A stretch of DNA of 64,000 nt from assembly GCA_942492375.1 (NCBI GenBank), contig CALOEL010000002.1:248001-312000 (forward strand). The letters run 5' to 3'. The DNA is from JAHEAO01 sp942492375 (GTDB taxonomy: Bacteria > Pseudomonadota > Alphaproteobacteria > Rhodobacterales > Rhodobacteraceae). Position numbers and translations under genes: made by a program. Of the stretch, positions 10,365 to 18,757 are shown piece by piece. The notes beneath the pieces were generated by a model. The model saw nothing but the letters and a program-made list of their open reading frames with translations. It was not told the DNA's origin and did not search any database. Position 1 is the stretch's first letter. Each line of letters begins with the position of its first letter.

Positions 10365-11963
10365 TCAGCCCGGCCCGAGCGTTTCGCAGGGCAGGCTGCG
10401 CGCGGCCAGGCGGCGGCAGGCCAGGGCGGCGGTTTCCTGTGTCATGCCGACGAAATTCGCGTCGAATCCGCCGCCTTTCTGGACGACTTTCCGCAGCGCC
10501 TCGTCAAGTGTGCCAAGCTCGTTCAGCGCGGTCTTGAGCAGGACGCGCTCTGCCTCGTAGCGCGAATTGTAGCGCCCGATATTGATGCCCCAGAACCGGC
10601 CCCCCGAGGTCGAGATCCGGGTCACGACCTCGGGTTCGTTGGTCAGCGGCTCCACGACGGTCATGGTCTCGGTGGCGTTGACCGAAGCGAGGACCAGCGA
10701 TTCGGGTCTGGGTTCCGGTGTCGCCGGACTTTGCGACGCGTCCAGCGCGGCGACGACCTGTTCGACAAGGGTGGCGGGTTCCGCTGCCGGTTCGGCCTCG
10801 GCGGTCAGCACCGCCTCGATGGTATCGGTGGGCTCTGTGGCCGGTTCAGGCCTTGCCTCCGGCACGACGACGGCGTCCGGTGCGGCGGTCTCGTCCACCT
10901 GTGCGATCTCGGCCTGCGCCTCTTGCAAGGCGGATTCGATGTTGTCGGCAAGCGCCAGCAGCACCTCTTCTGTCGGCGCTTCCGGCGCGAAGCCCGGGCG
11001 CGGGATCGGACGCAGGCTTTTCGACGGTGCGCCGACGAGGCGAAGCACCTTGCCGGCGGCCGGCGCCTCGCCCGTCGACGTCTCCGGATCGGCGATGTTG
11101 GCGTAGTCCGGCAGGCCGGGCTTGCTGGTGCGGGTGCTGGACGGCGCGCGGCGGAAGCCCATATCCATCAGCTCTGCGACCTTGGCGTTACGATCGGCGG
11201 TCGAGCGGCCGCCGAACACGGTGGTGATGATGCGTTTGTCGCCAAGCTGCGCCGAGGCGGTCAGGTTGAACCCCGCAGCACTGGTATAGCCGGTCTTGAT
11301 CCCGTCGGCGCCGGGATAGCTGTCAAGGAACCGGCGGTTGGTATGCGCCACCTTCCTGACGCCGGCATCCGTGGTGCGGCGCGAGAACAGGTTGTAATAT
11401 TCCGGAAAGTCGAACAGCAGGTGACGCCCGAGGATCGTCATGTCGCGCGCGGTCGACAGATGCCCGGATTCGGTCAGGCCATGGGCGTTCTTGAAGGTCG
11501 TCCGGGTCATTCCCATCGCCAGCGCGGTGCGGTTCATCCGGCGGGCGAAACCGGCCTCGGACCCTTCGATCGCCTCGCCGATCGCGGTGGCGGCGTCATT
11601 GGCCGATTTCACCGCGGCGGCGCGCACCAGATAACGCAGGGCGATCTTCTGGCCAGGCCTCATCCCCAGTTTCGAGGGCGGCTCGGCGGCGGCCTTCTTG
11701 GAGATCGTCACCATCGTGTCCATGCTGATTTCGCCGCGCCGCACCGCCTCGAAGGCGATGTAGAGCGTCATCATCTTGGTCAGCGAGGCGGGGTGAAGCC
11801 GGGTGTCGGCGTTGCGTGAATGAAGCACCTCGCCGGATCGCGCATCCATGACCAGCGCTGCATAGGGCGCGGATCGCGCCTGCAGCGGCGGCAACAGCGC
11901 CAATACGGTGAGAGCCAACAAAAATAGCCCGAAACGAGCAACCTGCCCCAGACGTTTTTCCAC
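10365..11963 (-). CDS. D-alanyl-D-alanine carboxypeptidase (PBP5/6 family) with C-terminal SPOR domain
   Basis: A 532-aa periplasmic penicillin-binding protein that trims the terminal D-Ala from peptidoglycan stem peptides. A signal/anchor helix (about 10-30) precedes the peptidase S11 domain with all three motifs: S60-L-T-K63, S120-A-N122 and K223-T-G225. A Pro/Ala/Glu-rich linker (about 270-450) leads to an SPOR domain (about 452-530, starting GGRFWGINIG) that would bind denuded glycan at division sites. The usual PBP5 amphipathic membrane tail is replaced by SPOR, an arrangement common in alphaproteobacteria. Monocistronic, convergent with the DUF4336 scar. Confidence 0.9.
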   Translation of the reverse strand: MEKRLGQVARFGLFLLALTVLALLPPLQARSAPYAALVMDARSGEVLHSRNADTRLHPASLTKMMTLYIAFEAVRRGEISMDTMVTISKKAAAEPPSKLGMRPGQKIALRYLVRAAAVKSANDAATAIGEAIEGSEAGFARRMNRTALAMGMTRTTFKNAHGLTESGHLSTARDMTILGRHLLFDFPEYYNLFSRRTTDAGVRKVAHTNRRFLDSYPGADGIKTGYTSAAGFNLTASAQLGDKRIITTVFGGRSTADRNAKVAELMDMGFRRAPSSTRTSKPGLPDYANIADPETSTGEAPAAGKVLRLVGAPSKSLRPIPRPGFAPEAPTEEVLLALADNIESALQEAQAEIAQVDETAAPDAVVVPEARPEPATEPTDTIEAVLTAEAEPAAEPATLVEQVVAALDASQSPATPEPRPESLVLASVNATETMTVVEPLTNEPEVVTRISTSGGRFWGINIGRYNSRYEAERVLLKTALNELGTLDEALRKVVQKGGGFDANFVGMTQETAALACRRLAARSLPCETLGPG

Positions 11964-12165
11964 GTCACTTGCCTTCTACTGCCTCATGATGCCGGGATCT
12001 TTTGCCCCTGACATTCGTTTATTGAGGTCACGCTAGCACAAGTCGGGCGTTCGGAAAACACTCTATTTTCAATACGTTTGAAGACGTTGCTCAGGCGTGT
12101 CCGCGAGATGTTGTGGCGTCAGGTTCAAAGCACACAAAATGCTCTGTTATGGCGAAAAGATGGCG

Positions 12166-12873
12166 TCAGCCGCGGTCGATCTCGGCGATCAGCGCCGGCA
12201 GGTGGCCAAGGTCGGGGATCTCGTGGAACCGTTCGTGTCCGAGCGGCGGCTCGTGATGCTCGAGCTCCCATGTCAGCTGATGCGGGATATGCACGCCCCA
12301 GCCGCCGGCCTCGATCACCGGGACGACATCGGATTTCAGCGAGTTGCCCACCATCAATGCCGAGTCCGCCCCCGATCCGTGCCGCTGAAAGATGCGCCCG
12401 TAGACCGCCGCCGTCTTCTGCGAGACGATCTCGACCCCGTCGAACAGCTCGCCGAGGCCCGATTGCGCCAGCTTGCGTTCCTGGTCTAGCAGATCGCCCT
12501 TGGTGATCAGCAGGATCTCGAACTCACCGGCAAGCGCCATGATGCTTTCGCGCGCATTCGGCATCAGTTCGATCGGGTGCCGCAGCATCTCCTGGCCGGC
12601 TTCGATGAGTTCGCGGATCACGGCGGCGGGCACGCGGTCGTCGGTCACTTCGATGGCGGTTTCGATCATCGACAGCACGAAGCCCTTGATGCCGAAGCCG
12701 TATTGCCCAAGGTTGCGACGCTCGGCGGTGAGCAGACGTTCCGACAGGTGCCCCGGCTCGGCATAATCGGCCAGAAGCGCTGCGAATCGATCCTGGGTCA
12801 GCTTGAAGAAGCGTTCGTTGTGCCAGAGCGTGTCATCCGCATCGAAGCCGATCGTCGTCAGTTTGCCGGCCAT
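12166..12873 (-). CDS. HAD-superfamily hydrolase
   Basis: A 235-aa haloacid dehalogenase-like phosphatase. Motif I is D11-A-D13-D-T (nucleophile and acid/base), motif II is the ITKGD segment (near 123), and the motif III Lys and motif IV acidic residues lie in VGNSLKSDVVP (near 178). The cap is inserted between motifs I and II (about 18-100), subclass IA. It is cytosolic; the substrate is unknown and could be a phosphoglycolate-like or nucleotide monophosphate. It is divergent from clpS. The 200-bp gap to the dac gene (11964-12165) shows nothing recognisable. Confidence 0.85.
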   Translation of the reverse strand: MAGKLTTIGFDADDTLWHNERFFKLTQDRFAALLADYAEPGHLSERLLTAERRNLGQYGFGIKGFVLSMIETAIEVTDDRVPAAVIRELIEAGQEMLRHPIELMPNARESIMALAGEFEILLITKGDLLDQERKLAQSGLGELFDGVEIVSQKTAAVYGRIFQRHGSGADSALMVGNSLKSDVVPVIEAGGWGVHIPHQLTWELEHHEPPLGHERFHEIPDLGHLPALIAEIDRG

Positions 12874-12992
12874 CCTGGCGCCACTCCACGTTTTTGAACG
12901 GTCACCCCGGACCGCCCCCTTTTCACTGCAGACACAGCGCTTATATAGTCCGGCCAGGGCTGCGCAAATTCAAACCCCCCGGAGACTGCCAT

Positions 12993-13334
12993 TTGATTCC
13001 GCCGATTCACATGATGGCCGAGGAGCCAGGCAAGACGGATGGCGAAACCGGTGTCGTCACCAAGACGAAGCCGAAGACGAAGCGTCCGCCATTGTACAAG
13101 GTCATGCTGCTGAACGATGACTTCACGCCGATGGAGTTCGTCGTGCATGTGCTGGAGCGGTTCTTCGGGCTCAGCCATGCGCAGGCCTTCGATATCATGC
13201 TGACGGTTCACAAGAAGGGTCTGGCCGTGGTCGGGGTGTTTTCCTACGAGGTGGCCGAGACCAAGGTGAGCCAAGTGATGGATTTCGCGCGCCGGCATCA
13301 GCATCCGCTGCAATGCACCATGGAAAAGGAATAG
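12993..13334 (+). CDS. clpS: ATP-dependent Clp protease adaptor ClpS
   Basis: A 113-aa adaptor that delivers N-end-rule substrates to ClpAP. The core (PPLYKVMLLNDDFTPMEFVV) carries the NDD motif that binds N-degrons, and the C-terminus (HPLQCTMEKE) is typical. Start choice: GGAG at 12981-12984 sits 8 nt before an in-frame TTG at 12993, whereas the in-frame ATG at 13011 has no Shine-Dalgarno. I favour TTG 12993; ATG 13011 gives 107 aa. No clpA follows here. The next gene is an unrelated methyltransferase 16 bp on. Confidence 0.92.
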   Translation: MIPPIHMMAEEPGKTDGETGVVTKTKPKTKRPPLYKVMLLNDDFTPMEFVVHVLERFFGLSHAQAFDIMLTVHKKGLAVVGVFSYEVAETKVSQVMDFARRHQHPLQCTMEKE

Positions 13335-13350
13335 GGCCCGCGGCCCGGCC

Positions 13351-14346
13351 ATGACGATTTCAAGACTCTCTCTGGCGGTCGAGGACGGCACCGTGACGCT
13401 GCCGGAAAGCGGCCGTATCGCGGTGTTCCGGCCGCGTGCGGGCTACGACCTTTCCGCCCTGCCGCGGGACCGGGTGCAGGTGGTCCAGGGATTCCGACCG
13501 GATCACGACGCCTTCGCGCGCGCCGGGTATGACACGGTGACGGCGGCCGAGGGCGATTATGCGCTGGCGGTCGTGGCGCTGCCGCGCGCCAAGGCGGAAG
13601 CCCGCGCGCTGATCGCCGAGGCGATGGAGCGCAGCGGCGGCGGTCCGGTCATCGTGGACGGCCAGAAGACCGATGGCGCGGACAGCATCCTCAAGGAGTG
13701 CCGCAAGCGCGGGGCATCGGTCGGCACGGTGCTGTCGAAGGCGCATGGCAAGCTCTTCGTGGTGACCGGCGGCGATTTCGCTGATTGGGCCGCGGCGCGG
13801 AACGAGATCCGGCTGGACGAAGGTTATCTGACGGTGCCGGGTGTGTTCTCTGCCGATTCCGTCGACCGGGGCTCCGCCGCGCTGGCGGCGGCGCTGCCGC
13901 CGGACCTGTCGGGCCGGGTCGCCGATTTGGGGGCGGGCTGGGGCTTTCTGGCGCATCGGGTCCTGCAAAGCCCGAAGGTGACCGAATGCCATCTGATCGA
14001 GGCCGAGGCCGCCGCGCTTGACTGTGCGCGGCGGAACGTCACTGATCCGCGTGCCCGGTTCCACTGGGTGGATGCCGCAAGCTTCCGGCCCGACGCGGCG
14101 TTCGACTGCATCGTGACCAATCCGCCGTTCCATACCGCGCGCGCCGCCGATCCGGGCCTGGGCCTGGCCTTCATCCGCGCCGCGGCCGAGATGATCCGTC
14201 CATCCGGTCGCGTATGGCTGGTGGCGAACCGGCATTTGCCCTATGAAGCCGCCCTGCGCGACGCCTTTCACGAGGTCGAGCAGGTCGCCGGTGACGCGTC
14301 GTTCAAGGTGTTTCGTTTGTCCAAGCCACGCCGCCGCCCGGCCTGA
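13351..14346 (+). CDS. RsmC-like class I SAM-dependent methyltransferase
   Basis: A 331-aa protein with two tandem methyltransferase-like domains, as in 16S rRNA m2G1207 methyltransferase RsmC. The N-terminal domain (about 1-160) is degenerate. The C-terminal catalytic domain has the SAM loop VADLGAGWGFLA (near 190) and the N-P-P-F motif (TNPPFH, near 255) used for exocyclic amine methylation. It starts 16 bp after clpS and is probably cotranscribed. rRNA is the likely target, but the exact nucleotide is an inference from family. Confidence 0.83.
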   Translation: MTISRLSLAVEDGTVTLPESGRIAVFRPRAGYDLSALPRDRVQVVQGFRPDHDAFARAGYDTVTAAEGDYALAVVALPRAKAEARALIAEAMERSGGGPVIVDGQKTDGADSILKECRKRGASVGTVLSKAHGKLFVVTGGDFADWAAARNEIRLDEGYLTVPGVFSADSVDRGSAALAAALPPDLSGRVADLGAGWGFLAHRVLQSPKVTECHLIEAEAAALDCARRNVTDPRARFHWVDAASFRPDAAFDCIVTNPPFHTARAADPGLGLAFIRAAAEMIRPSGRVWLVANRHLPYEAALRDAFHEVEQVAGDASFKVFRLSKPRRRPA

Positions 14347-14376
14347 ACCGGCCGGATCGCAACCAGGGATAGCTCC

Positions 14377-15195
14377 ATGACCTTTTCCATCACCGGCAAG
14401 ACCGCCATCGTCACAGGCGCCGCCAACGGCATCGGGCTGGCCATCGCGCGGCATTTCGTCGATCAGGGCGCCAATGTCATGTTCGTCGACATGGACGAGG
14501 CGCGCCTGACCGAGGAATGCGGCGAGGCGGCGCGCGTCGAGGATAGCGGGCTGCGGCTGTTCTGTGGCGACCTGCGCAAGAAACTGACCCAGGCCAACCT
14601 GCTGTCGGCGACGATCGACGCCTTCGACCGCGTCGATATCCTGGTCAATGCCAGCCGGCAGATCATCCGCACGGATCCGCTCAACCCCGACGACGACTCG
14701 ATGGATGAGATGCTCCAGCAGAACCTGATCACCAGTTACCGCCTCAGTCAGACCGTCGCACGCAAGATGATCGCCCAAGCGGACAAGGAAAAGGGAGAGG
14801 AGGCCGAGGGTCAGCACGGCTCGATCATCAACCTGTCTTCGATCGCGGCAGGCCATACCCATCGCGATCTGCTGGCCTATTCGGTCAGCACCGCCGCGCT
14901 GGAACAGATGACGCGCTCGATGGCGCTGGTGCTTGCGCCGCAAGGCGTACGGGTCAATGCGATTTCCTTCGGCAGCGTGATGAGCCACAGCCTGCAGAGC
15001 GCGTTGCGCGACGACGCCGACCTGCGCGACAAGCTGATCCGGCACACGCCGCTGGGCCGGATCGCCGCAGCGCATGAATTGGTGGACACGGCGCAGTACC
15101 TCGCCTCGGAGGCGTCGGCCTTCGTCACCGGCCAGGTTCTGACGGTCGATGGCGGGCGCAGCCTGCTGGACACGGTGGACGCGCCCTCGCACTGA
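14377..15195 (+). CDS. SDR-family oxidoreductase-like protein lacking the active-site lysine
   Basis: A 272-aa classical-SDR fold. The NAD(P)-binding TGAANGIG is at 13-20, acidic D38 (FVDMDE) hints at NAD(H), and the catalytic-loop Ser is at about S155 (NLSS). The YxxxK motif is Y168-S-V-S-T172, so the catalytic Lys is Thr. The C-terminal VTGQVLTVDGG is intact. Family members beside hemF in related genomes have, as far as I recall, the same substitution, so this may be a conserved non-enzymatic or altered SDR rather than a mutation. It is 30 bp after the methyltransferase. Function unknown. Confidence 0.85.
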   Translation: MTFSITGKTAIVTGAANGIGLAIARHFVDQGANVMFVDMDEARLTEECGEAARVEDSGLRLFCGDLRKKLTQANLLSATIDAFDRVDILVNASRQIIRTDPLNPDDDSMDEMLQQNLITSYRLSQTVARKMIAQADKEKGEEAEGQHGSIINLSSIAAGHTHRDLLAYSVSTAALEQMTRSMALVLAPQGVRVNAISFGSVMSHSLQSALRDDADLRDKLIRHTPLGRIAAAHELVDTAQYLASEASAFVTGQVLTVDGGRSLLDTVDAPSH

Positions 15196-15211
15196 GCGGC
15201 GTCCGGGCGGA

Positions 15212-15592
15212 TCAGTTCGCCGGGAAGGTCGCCTCGCAAGCCGCGATCTTCGGCCCGAGTTCCGCCGCCAGCTGCTTGCGCTTGACGATCATCGATTCCA
15301 GCCGTTGCTGTTCCTCGTTCAGGTTGACCGCCGTGGGGACGCGCCGATAGCTGTCATAGGGTTGCCAGCAATACCGGAAGGCGCCGTTCGAGTTGCGTCC
15401 GCAGATCACCCACTGCCAGTTGGTCCGCCGTTCGGTATCGAGGGCATAGCCGCGCTCGATCGTGCCGCGGCTTTGCGCGATCAGCCGGTCGAGCACCCGG
15501 ATATCCTCGGTCGCGCCGGAGATGCAGCGTTCGCGCGGCGTGGCGCAGGCCGTCAGCAGAAGCAAAAAGGCGAACAGGGCGAATCGGGGCAT
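15212..15592 (-). CDS. small predicted lipoprotein
   Basis: A 126-aa protein from ATG 15592, with a short lipoprotein signal MPRFALFAFLLLLTAC whose lipobox is LTAC. An in-frame ATG at 15616 would add 8 residues; neither has a strong Shine-Dalgarno. The mature part has paired Trp/Cys segments (NWQWVICGRN, FRYCWQPY) and a Gln/Lys-rich helix near the C-terminus. I do not recognise the family. It is convergent with the SDR gene and divergent from hemF. Confidence 0.7.
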   Translation of the reverse strand: MPRFALFAFLLLLTACATPRERCISGATEDIRVLDRLIAQSRGTIERGYALDTERRTNWQWVICGRNSNGAFRYCWQPYDSYRRVPTAVNLNEEQQRLESMIVKRKQLAAELGPKIAACEATFPAN

Positions 15593-15696
15593 TCCGGTCA
15601 CTTTGACATTGGCCATGTCTGACAGGATAAGGCGGAAACCGCAGCTTTCAATCCGGCGACGGTCTTCTGACTGACCGCCGCGCACCGGAGCCCGCC

Positions 15697-16587
15697 ATGA
15701 CCGAAGATTTCACCGCCCGCAAAGACCGTGCCTCGACCTGGTTCCGCGAGCTTCGCGACCGTATCGTGACGGCCTTCGAGGCGCTGGAGGACAGCCAGAC
15801 GGAAGGCCCTCTGGCCGACCGACCGGCCGGGCGGTTCGAGGTCAGCGAGACCCGGCGTGCCAGCGACGACGGGTCGGATGCCGGCGGCGGGCGGATGAGC
15901 GTCATGCGCGATGGCCGGGTATTCGAGAAGGTGGGTGTCAATGTCTCGACCGTCTACGGGCGGTTGGGCGAACGGGCGCAACGCGCGATGGCGGCGCGCG
16001 GCGTGCCGGGGATGGAGGACGATCCGCGCTTCTGGGCCAGCGGCATCAGCCTGGTCGCGCATATGCAGAACCCGCATTGTCCGGCCGTGCACATGAACAC
16101 GCGGATGTTCTGGACCCCCGGGGCTTGGTGGTTCGGCGGCGGATCGGATCTTAACCCTTGCATCGAGTACCCTGAGGACACGGCGCATTTCCACGACGTG
16201 CAGAAGGCGCATTGCGACCCGCACGGCGCCGACCTTTACCCACGCTACAAGGCGTGGGCCGACGAGTATTTCTTTATCCCACATCGCGGACGGGCGCGCG
16301 GTGTCGGCGGGATCTTCTATGACGACCACAATTCCGGCGACTGGGAGGCGGATTTCGCCTTCACCCGGGATGTCGGCCGCGCTTTCCTACCCGCCTTCCT
16401 GCCGATCACCGAAAGGCGGCGCGGCACCGAATGGAGCGAGGCGGACAAGGACGCGCAGCTGATCCATCGCGGGCTCTATGCCGAGTATAATCTGGTCTAC
16501 GATCGCGGCACGAAATTCGGGCTGGAAACCGGCCACGACGCCAATGCGGTGCTGATGAGCCTGCCGCCGCTGGCCAAATGGGTCTGA
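15697..16587 (+). CDS. hemF: oxygen-dependent coproporphyrinogen III oxidase
   Basis: A 296-aa aerobic enzyme that oxidatively decarboxylates coproporphyrinogen III to protoporphyrinogen IX. The length is normal. It holds the family's conserved core (GISLVAHMQNPHCPAVHMNTR, FGGGSDLNP, GGIFYDDH) and the C-terminal YNLVYDRGTKFGL. The oxygen-independent counterpart hemN is 5 kb away under an FNR box, so the cell can switch enzymes with oxygen. Convergent with hemE. Confidence 0.96.
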   Translation: MTEDFTARKDRASTWFRELRDRIVTAFEALEDSQTEGPLADRPAGRFEVSETRRASDDGSDAGGGRMSVMRDGRVFEKVGVNVSTVYGRLGERAQRAMAARGVPGMEDDPRFWASGISLVAHMQNPHCPAVHMNTRMFWTPGAWWFGGGSDLNPCIEYPEDTAHFHDVQKAHCDPHGADLYPRYKAWADEYFFIPHRGRARGVGGIFYDDHNSGDWEADFAFTRDVGRAFLPAFLPITERRRGTEWSEADKDAQLIHRGLYAEYNLVYDRGTKFGLETGHDANAVLMSLPPLAKWV

Positions 16588-16595
16588 GCAGGAGC

Positions 16596-16652
16596 GGTTC
16601 TTCTGCGAAGAACCGGCCTCCGGCGGGGATATTTCGGTCAAGAAGAAGCGGG
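16596..16652. repeat. convergent-gene hairpin and GGGGATATTT element between hemF and hemE
   Basis: Perfect 8-bp stem GGTTCTTC-TGC-GAAGAACC (16596-16614) just after hemF, then CCTCCGGCGGGGATATTTCG, an intergenic element type I associate with Rhodobacteraceae gene ends. The hairpin could terminate both convergent genes. It lacks a clear T-run. Confidence 0.45.
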
Positions 16653-16653
16653 G

Positions 16654-17688
16654 TCAGCCGCCCCGGACGGTGTCGATCATCCGCTGGACATTGTCGGGGT
16701 CGGCGTCGGGGGTGATTCCGTGGCCGAGGTTGAAGATATGCGGGCCGTTGCGGAAGGCGCGGACGATGGCGCGGGTCTCCTCGGCCAGCGCCTGCCCGCC
16801 GGTGACCATGTGCCGGGGGTCGAGATTGCCCTGCACGCAGCCGTCCTTCTGCACGTTCTTCGCCGCCCAGTCGGCGGAGACCGAATTGTCGAGCGCCACG
16901 CAATCCGCCCCGGTGGCCTCGGCGAAGCCGATATAGTTGTCGCCGGCCTCGCGCGGGAAGGCGATGACGGGGATGTTCGGGTGACGCGATTTCAGTTCCG
17001 CGATGATCGTCCTTGCGGGGCGGAGCGCGTAGCGTTCAAATGCGTCGCCGGACAGCGATCCGGCCCAGCTGTCGAAGAGCTTGACCACCTCGGCGCCGGC
17101 CTCGATCTGGGCCGAGAGATAGTCGATCGTGGCTTGGGTCAGCCGGTCCATCAGCGCGTCGAAGGTCTCGGGGTCCTCGATGCGCAGCTTGTGCGCGGGG
17201 CCCTGGTCTGCTGTGCCCTGGCCCGCGATCATGTAGGTGGCGACGGTCCAGGGGGCGCCGGCGAAGCCGATCAGCGTGGTGTCGGGCGGCAGTTCCCGCG
17301 TGAGGATACCGATGGTCTTGTAGATCGGGCCGAGCGTCTCGTGGATGTCGTCCACGGGTTTCAGCCGTGCCAGATCGGCGGCACCGGTCACGGTGGACAG
17401 CCGGGGGCCTTCGCCGGTGACGAACCAGAGGTCCGCGCCAAGTGCCTGCGGCACCAGGAGGATGTCGGCGAACAGGATCGCGGCGTCGAAGCCGAAGCGG
17501 CGGATCGGCTGCAGCGTGACCTCGGCGGCAAGTTCGGGGTTGTAGCAGAGCGACAGGAAGTCCCCGGCTTTTTCCCGCGTGGCGCGGTATTCCGGCAGGT
17601 AGCGGCCGGCCTGCCGCATCATCCAGATCGGCGGGGTCGGCAGGACCTCTCCGGCCAGCGCCCTGAGGATCGTCTTGTCTTTCGCCAT
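16654..17688 (-). CDS. hemE: uroporphyrinogen decarboxylase
   Basis: A 344-aa cytosolic enzyme converting uroporphyrinogen III to coproporphyrinogen III. The ATG at 17686-17688 starts MAKDKTILRAL and gives the normal length; an open frame continues upstream but only across hemC. Family signatures are PPIWMMRQAGRYLPEY (19-34) and GFAGAPWT (near 145). Catalytic Asp and Tyr regions (FADILLVPQALG and the DSWAG segment) are present. Divergent from hemC across a 102-bp gap that must hold both promoters. Confidence 0.96.
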   Translation of the reverse strand: MAKDKTILRALAGEVLPTPPIWMMRQAGRYLPEYRATREKAGDFLSLCYNPELAAEVTLQPIRRFGFDAAILFADILLVPQALGADLWFVTGEGPRLSTVTGAADLARLKPVDDIHETLGPIYKTIGILTRELPPDTTLIGFAGAPWTVATYMIAGQGTADQGPAHKLRIEDPETFDALMDRLTQATIDYLSAQIEAGAEVVKLFDSWAGSLSGDAFERYALRPARTIIAELKSRHPNIPVIAFPREAGDNYIGFAEATGADCVALDNSVSADWAAKNVQKDGCVQGNLDPRHMVTGGQALAEETRAIVRAFRNGPHIFNLGHGITPDADPDNVQRMIDTVRGG

Positions 17689-17790
17689 GGTCTGCCCTTC
17701 CGCTATGCCGTCGGTGTCGTCGGGTGCCCGCAACAGTTTGTCAACCCGGCCGCTGTTGCCAGCGCCACCCGTCGCAAGTAGAGGGAGGCC

Positions 17791-18735
17791 ATGACAGGTC
17801 AACTTCACAATGCGGCGCGTCCGCTGAAGATCGGCACGCGCGGCTCGCCGCTGGCATTGGCGCAGGCGCACGAGGTCCGGCGCCGGCTGATGGCGGCGTT
17901 CGGCCTGCCCGACGAGGCATTCGAGATCGTGGTGATCACGACGACCGGCGACCGCATCCAGGACCGGCCGCTCAAGGAATTGGGCGGCAAGGGCCTGTTC
18001 ACCCGCGAGATCGAGAACGACCTGCTGTTCGGCGGCATCGACATCGCCGTGCATTCGATGAAGGACATGCCGGTGCTGCAGCCGACGGGGCTGGTGCTGG
18101 ACTGTTACCTGCCGCGCGAGGATGTGCGCGATGCGTTCGTGTCGCTGGGCAGCGGCGGATTGGCCGACCTGCCCGAAGGCGCGGTGGTCGGCACCTCGAG
18201 CCTGCGGCGGCGGGCGCAGCTTTTGAACCGCCGTCCCGACCTGCGGGTGGTGGAGTTCCGCGGCAACGTGCAGACCCGGCTGCGCAAGCTGGGCGAGGGC
18301 GTGGCCAGCGCGACCTTTCTTGCGATGGCGGGGCTGAACCGGCTGGGCATGGCGGACGTGCCGCGGCGGCCGATCGATGTCGATGACATGCTTCCCGCCG
18401 TGGCGCAGGGCGCGATCGGGGTCGAGCGCCGCGCCGACGATCCGCGCGTGGCGGAGCTTCTGGAAGCGATCCATGACGGCGTCACCGGTCAGCGGCTGGC
18501 GGCGGAACGCGCCTTTCTGAAGGCGCTCGACGGATCATGCGAGACGCCGATTGCGGGCCTGGCGGAGCTGGACGGCGGTTCGCTGCGGCTGCGCGGCGAG
18601 ATCCTGCGCACCGACGGGTCGGAGGCTTTGGCGGATGACCAGACCGGCGCCGTCGAGGATGGCGCCGAGCTCGGGCGAAGCATGGCGGCCGGGCTTCTGG
18701 CGCGCGCCGGCGACGGGTTCTTCGACTGGCGATAG
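17791..18735 (+). CDS. hemC: porphobilinogen deaminase (hydroxymethylbilane synthase)
   Basis: A 314-aa enzyme that polymerises four porphobilinogens to hydroxymethylbilane. The N-terminal GTRGSPLALAQA, the catalytic Asp in SMKDMP (near D92) and Arg-rich GTSSLRRRAQL (135-145) are intact. The Cys carrying the dipyrromethane cofactor is C250 (GSCETPIAG). It supplies the substrate two steps before HemE, encoded divergently. Confidence 0.96.
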   Translation: MTGQLHNAARPLKIGTRGSPLALAQAHEVRRRLMAAFGLPDEAFEIVVITTTGDRIQDRPLKELGGKGLFTREIENDLLFGGIDIAVHSMKDMPVLQPTGLVLDCYLPREDVRDAFVSLGSGGLADLPEGAVVGTSSLRRRAQLLNRRPDLRVVEFRGNVQTRLRKLGEGVASATFLAMAGLNRLGMADVPRRPIDVDDMLPAVAQGAIGVERRADDPRVAELLEAIHDGVTGQRLAAERAFLKALDGSCETPIAGLAELDGGSLRLRGEILRTDGSEALADDQTGAVEDGAELGRSMAAGLLARAGDGFFDWR

Positions 18736-18757
18736 CGGCGGCGTGCCGCGCCGTGCG

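Noticed and set aside
17689..18474. 262-codon N-terminal extension of the hemE frame
   Set aside because: It lies antisense to hemC; ATG 17688 gives the standard HemE length.
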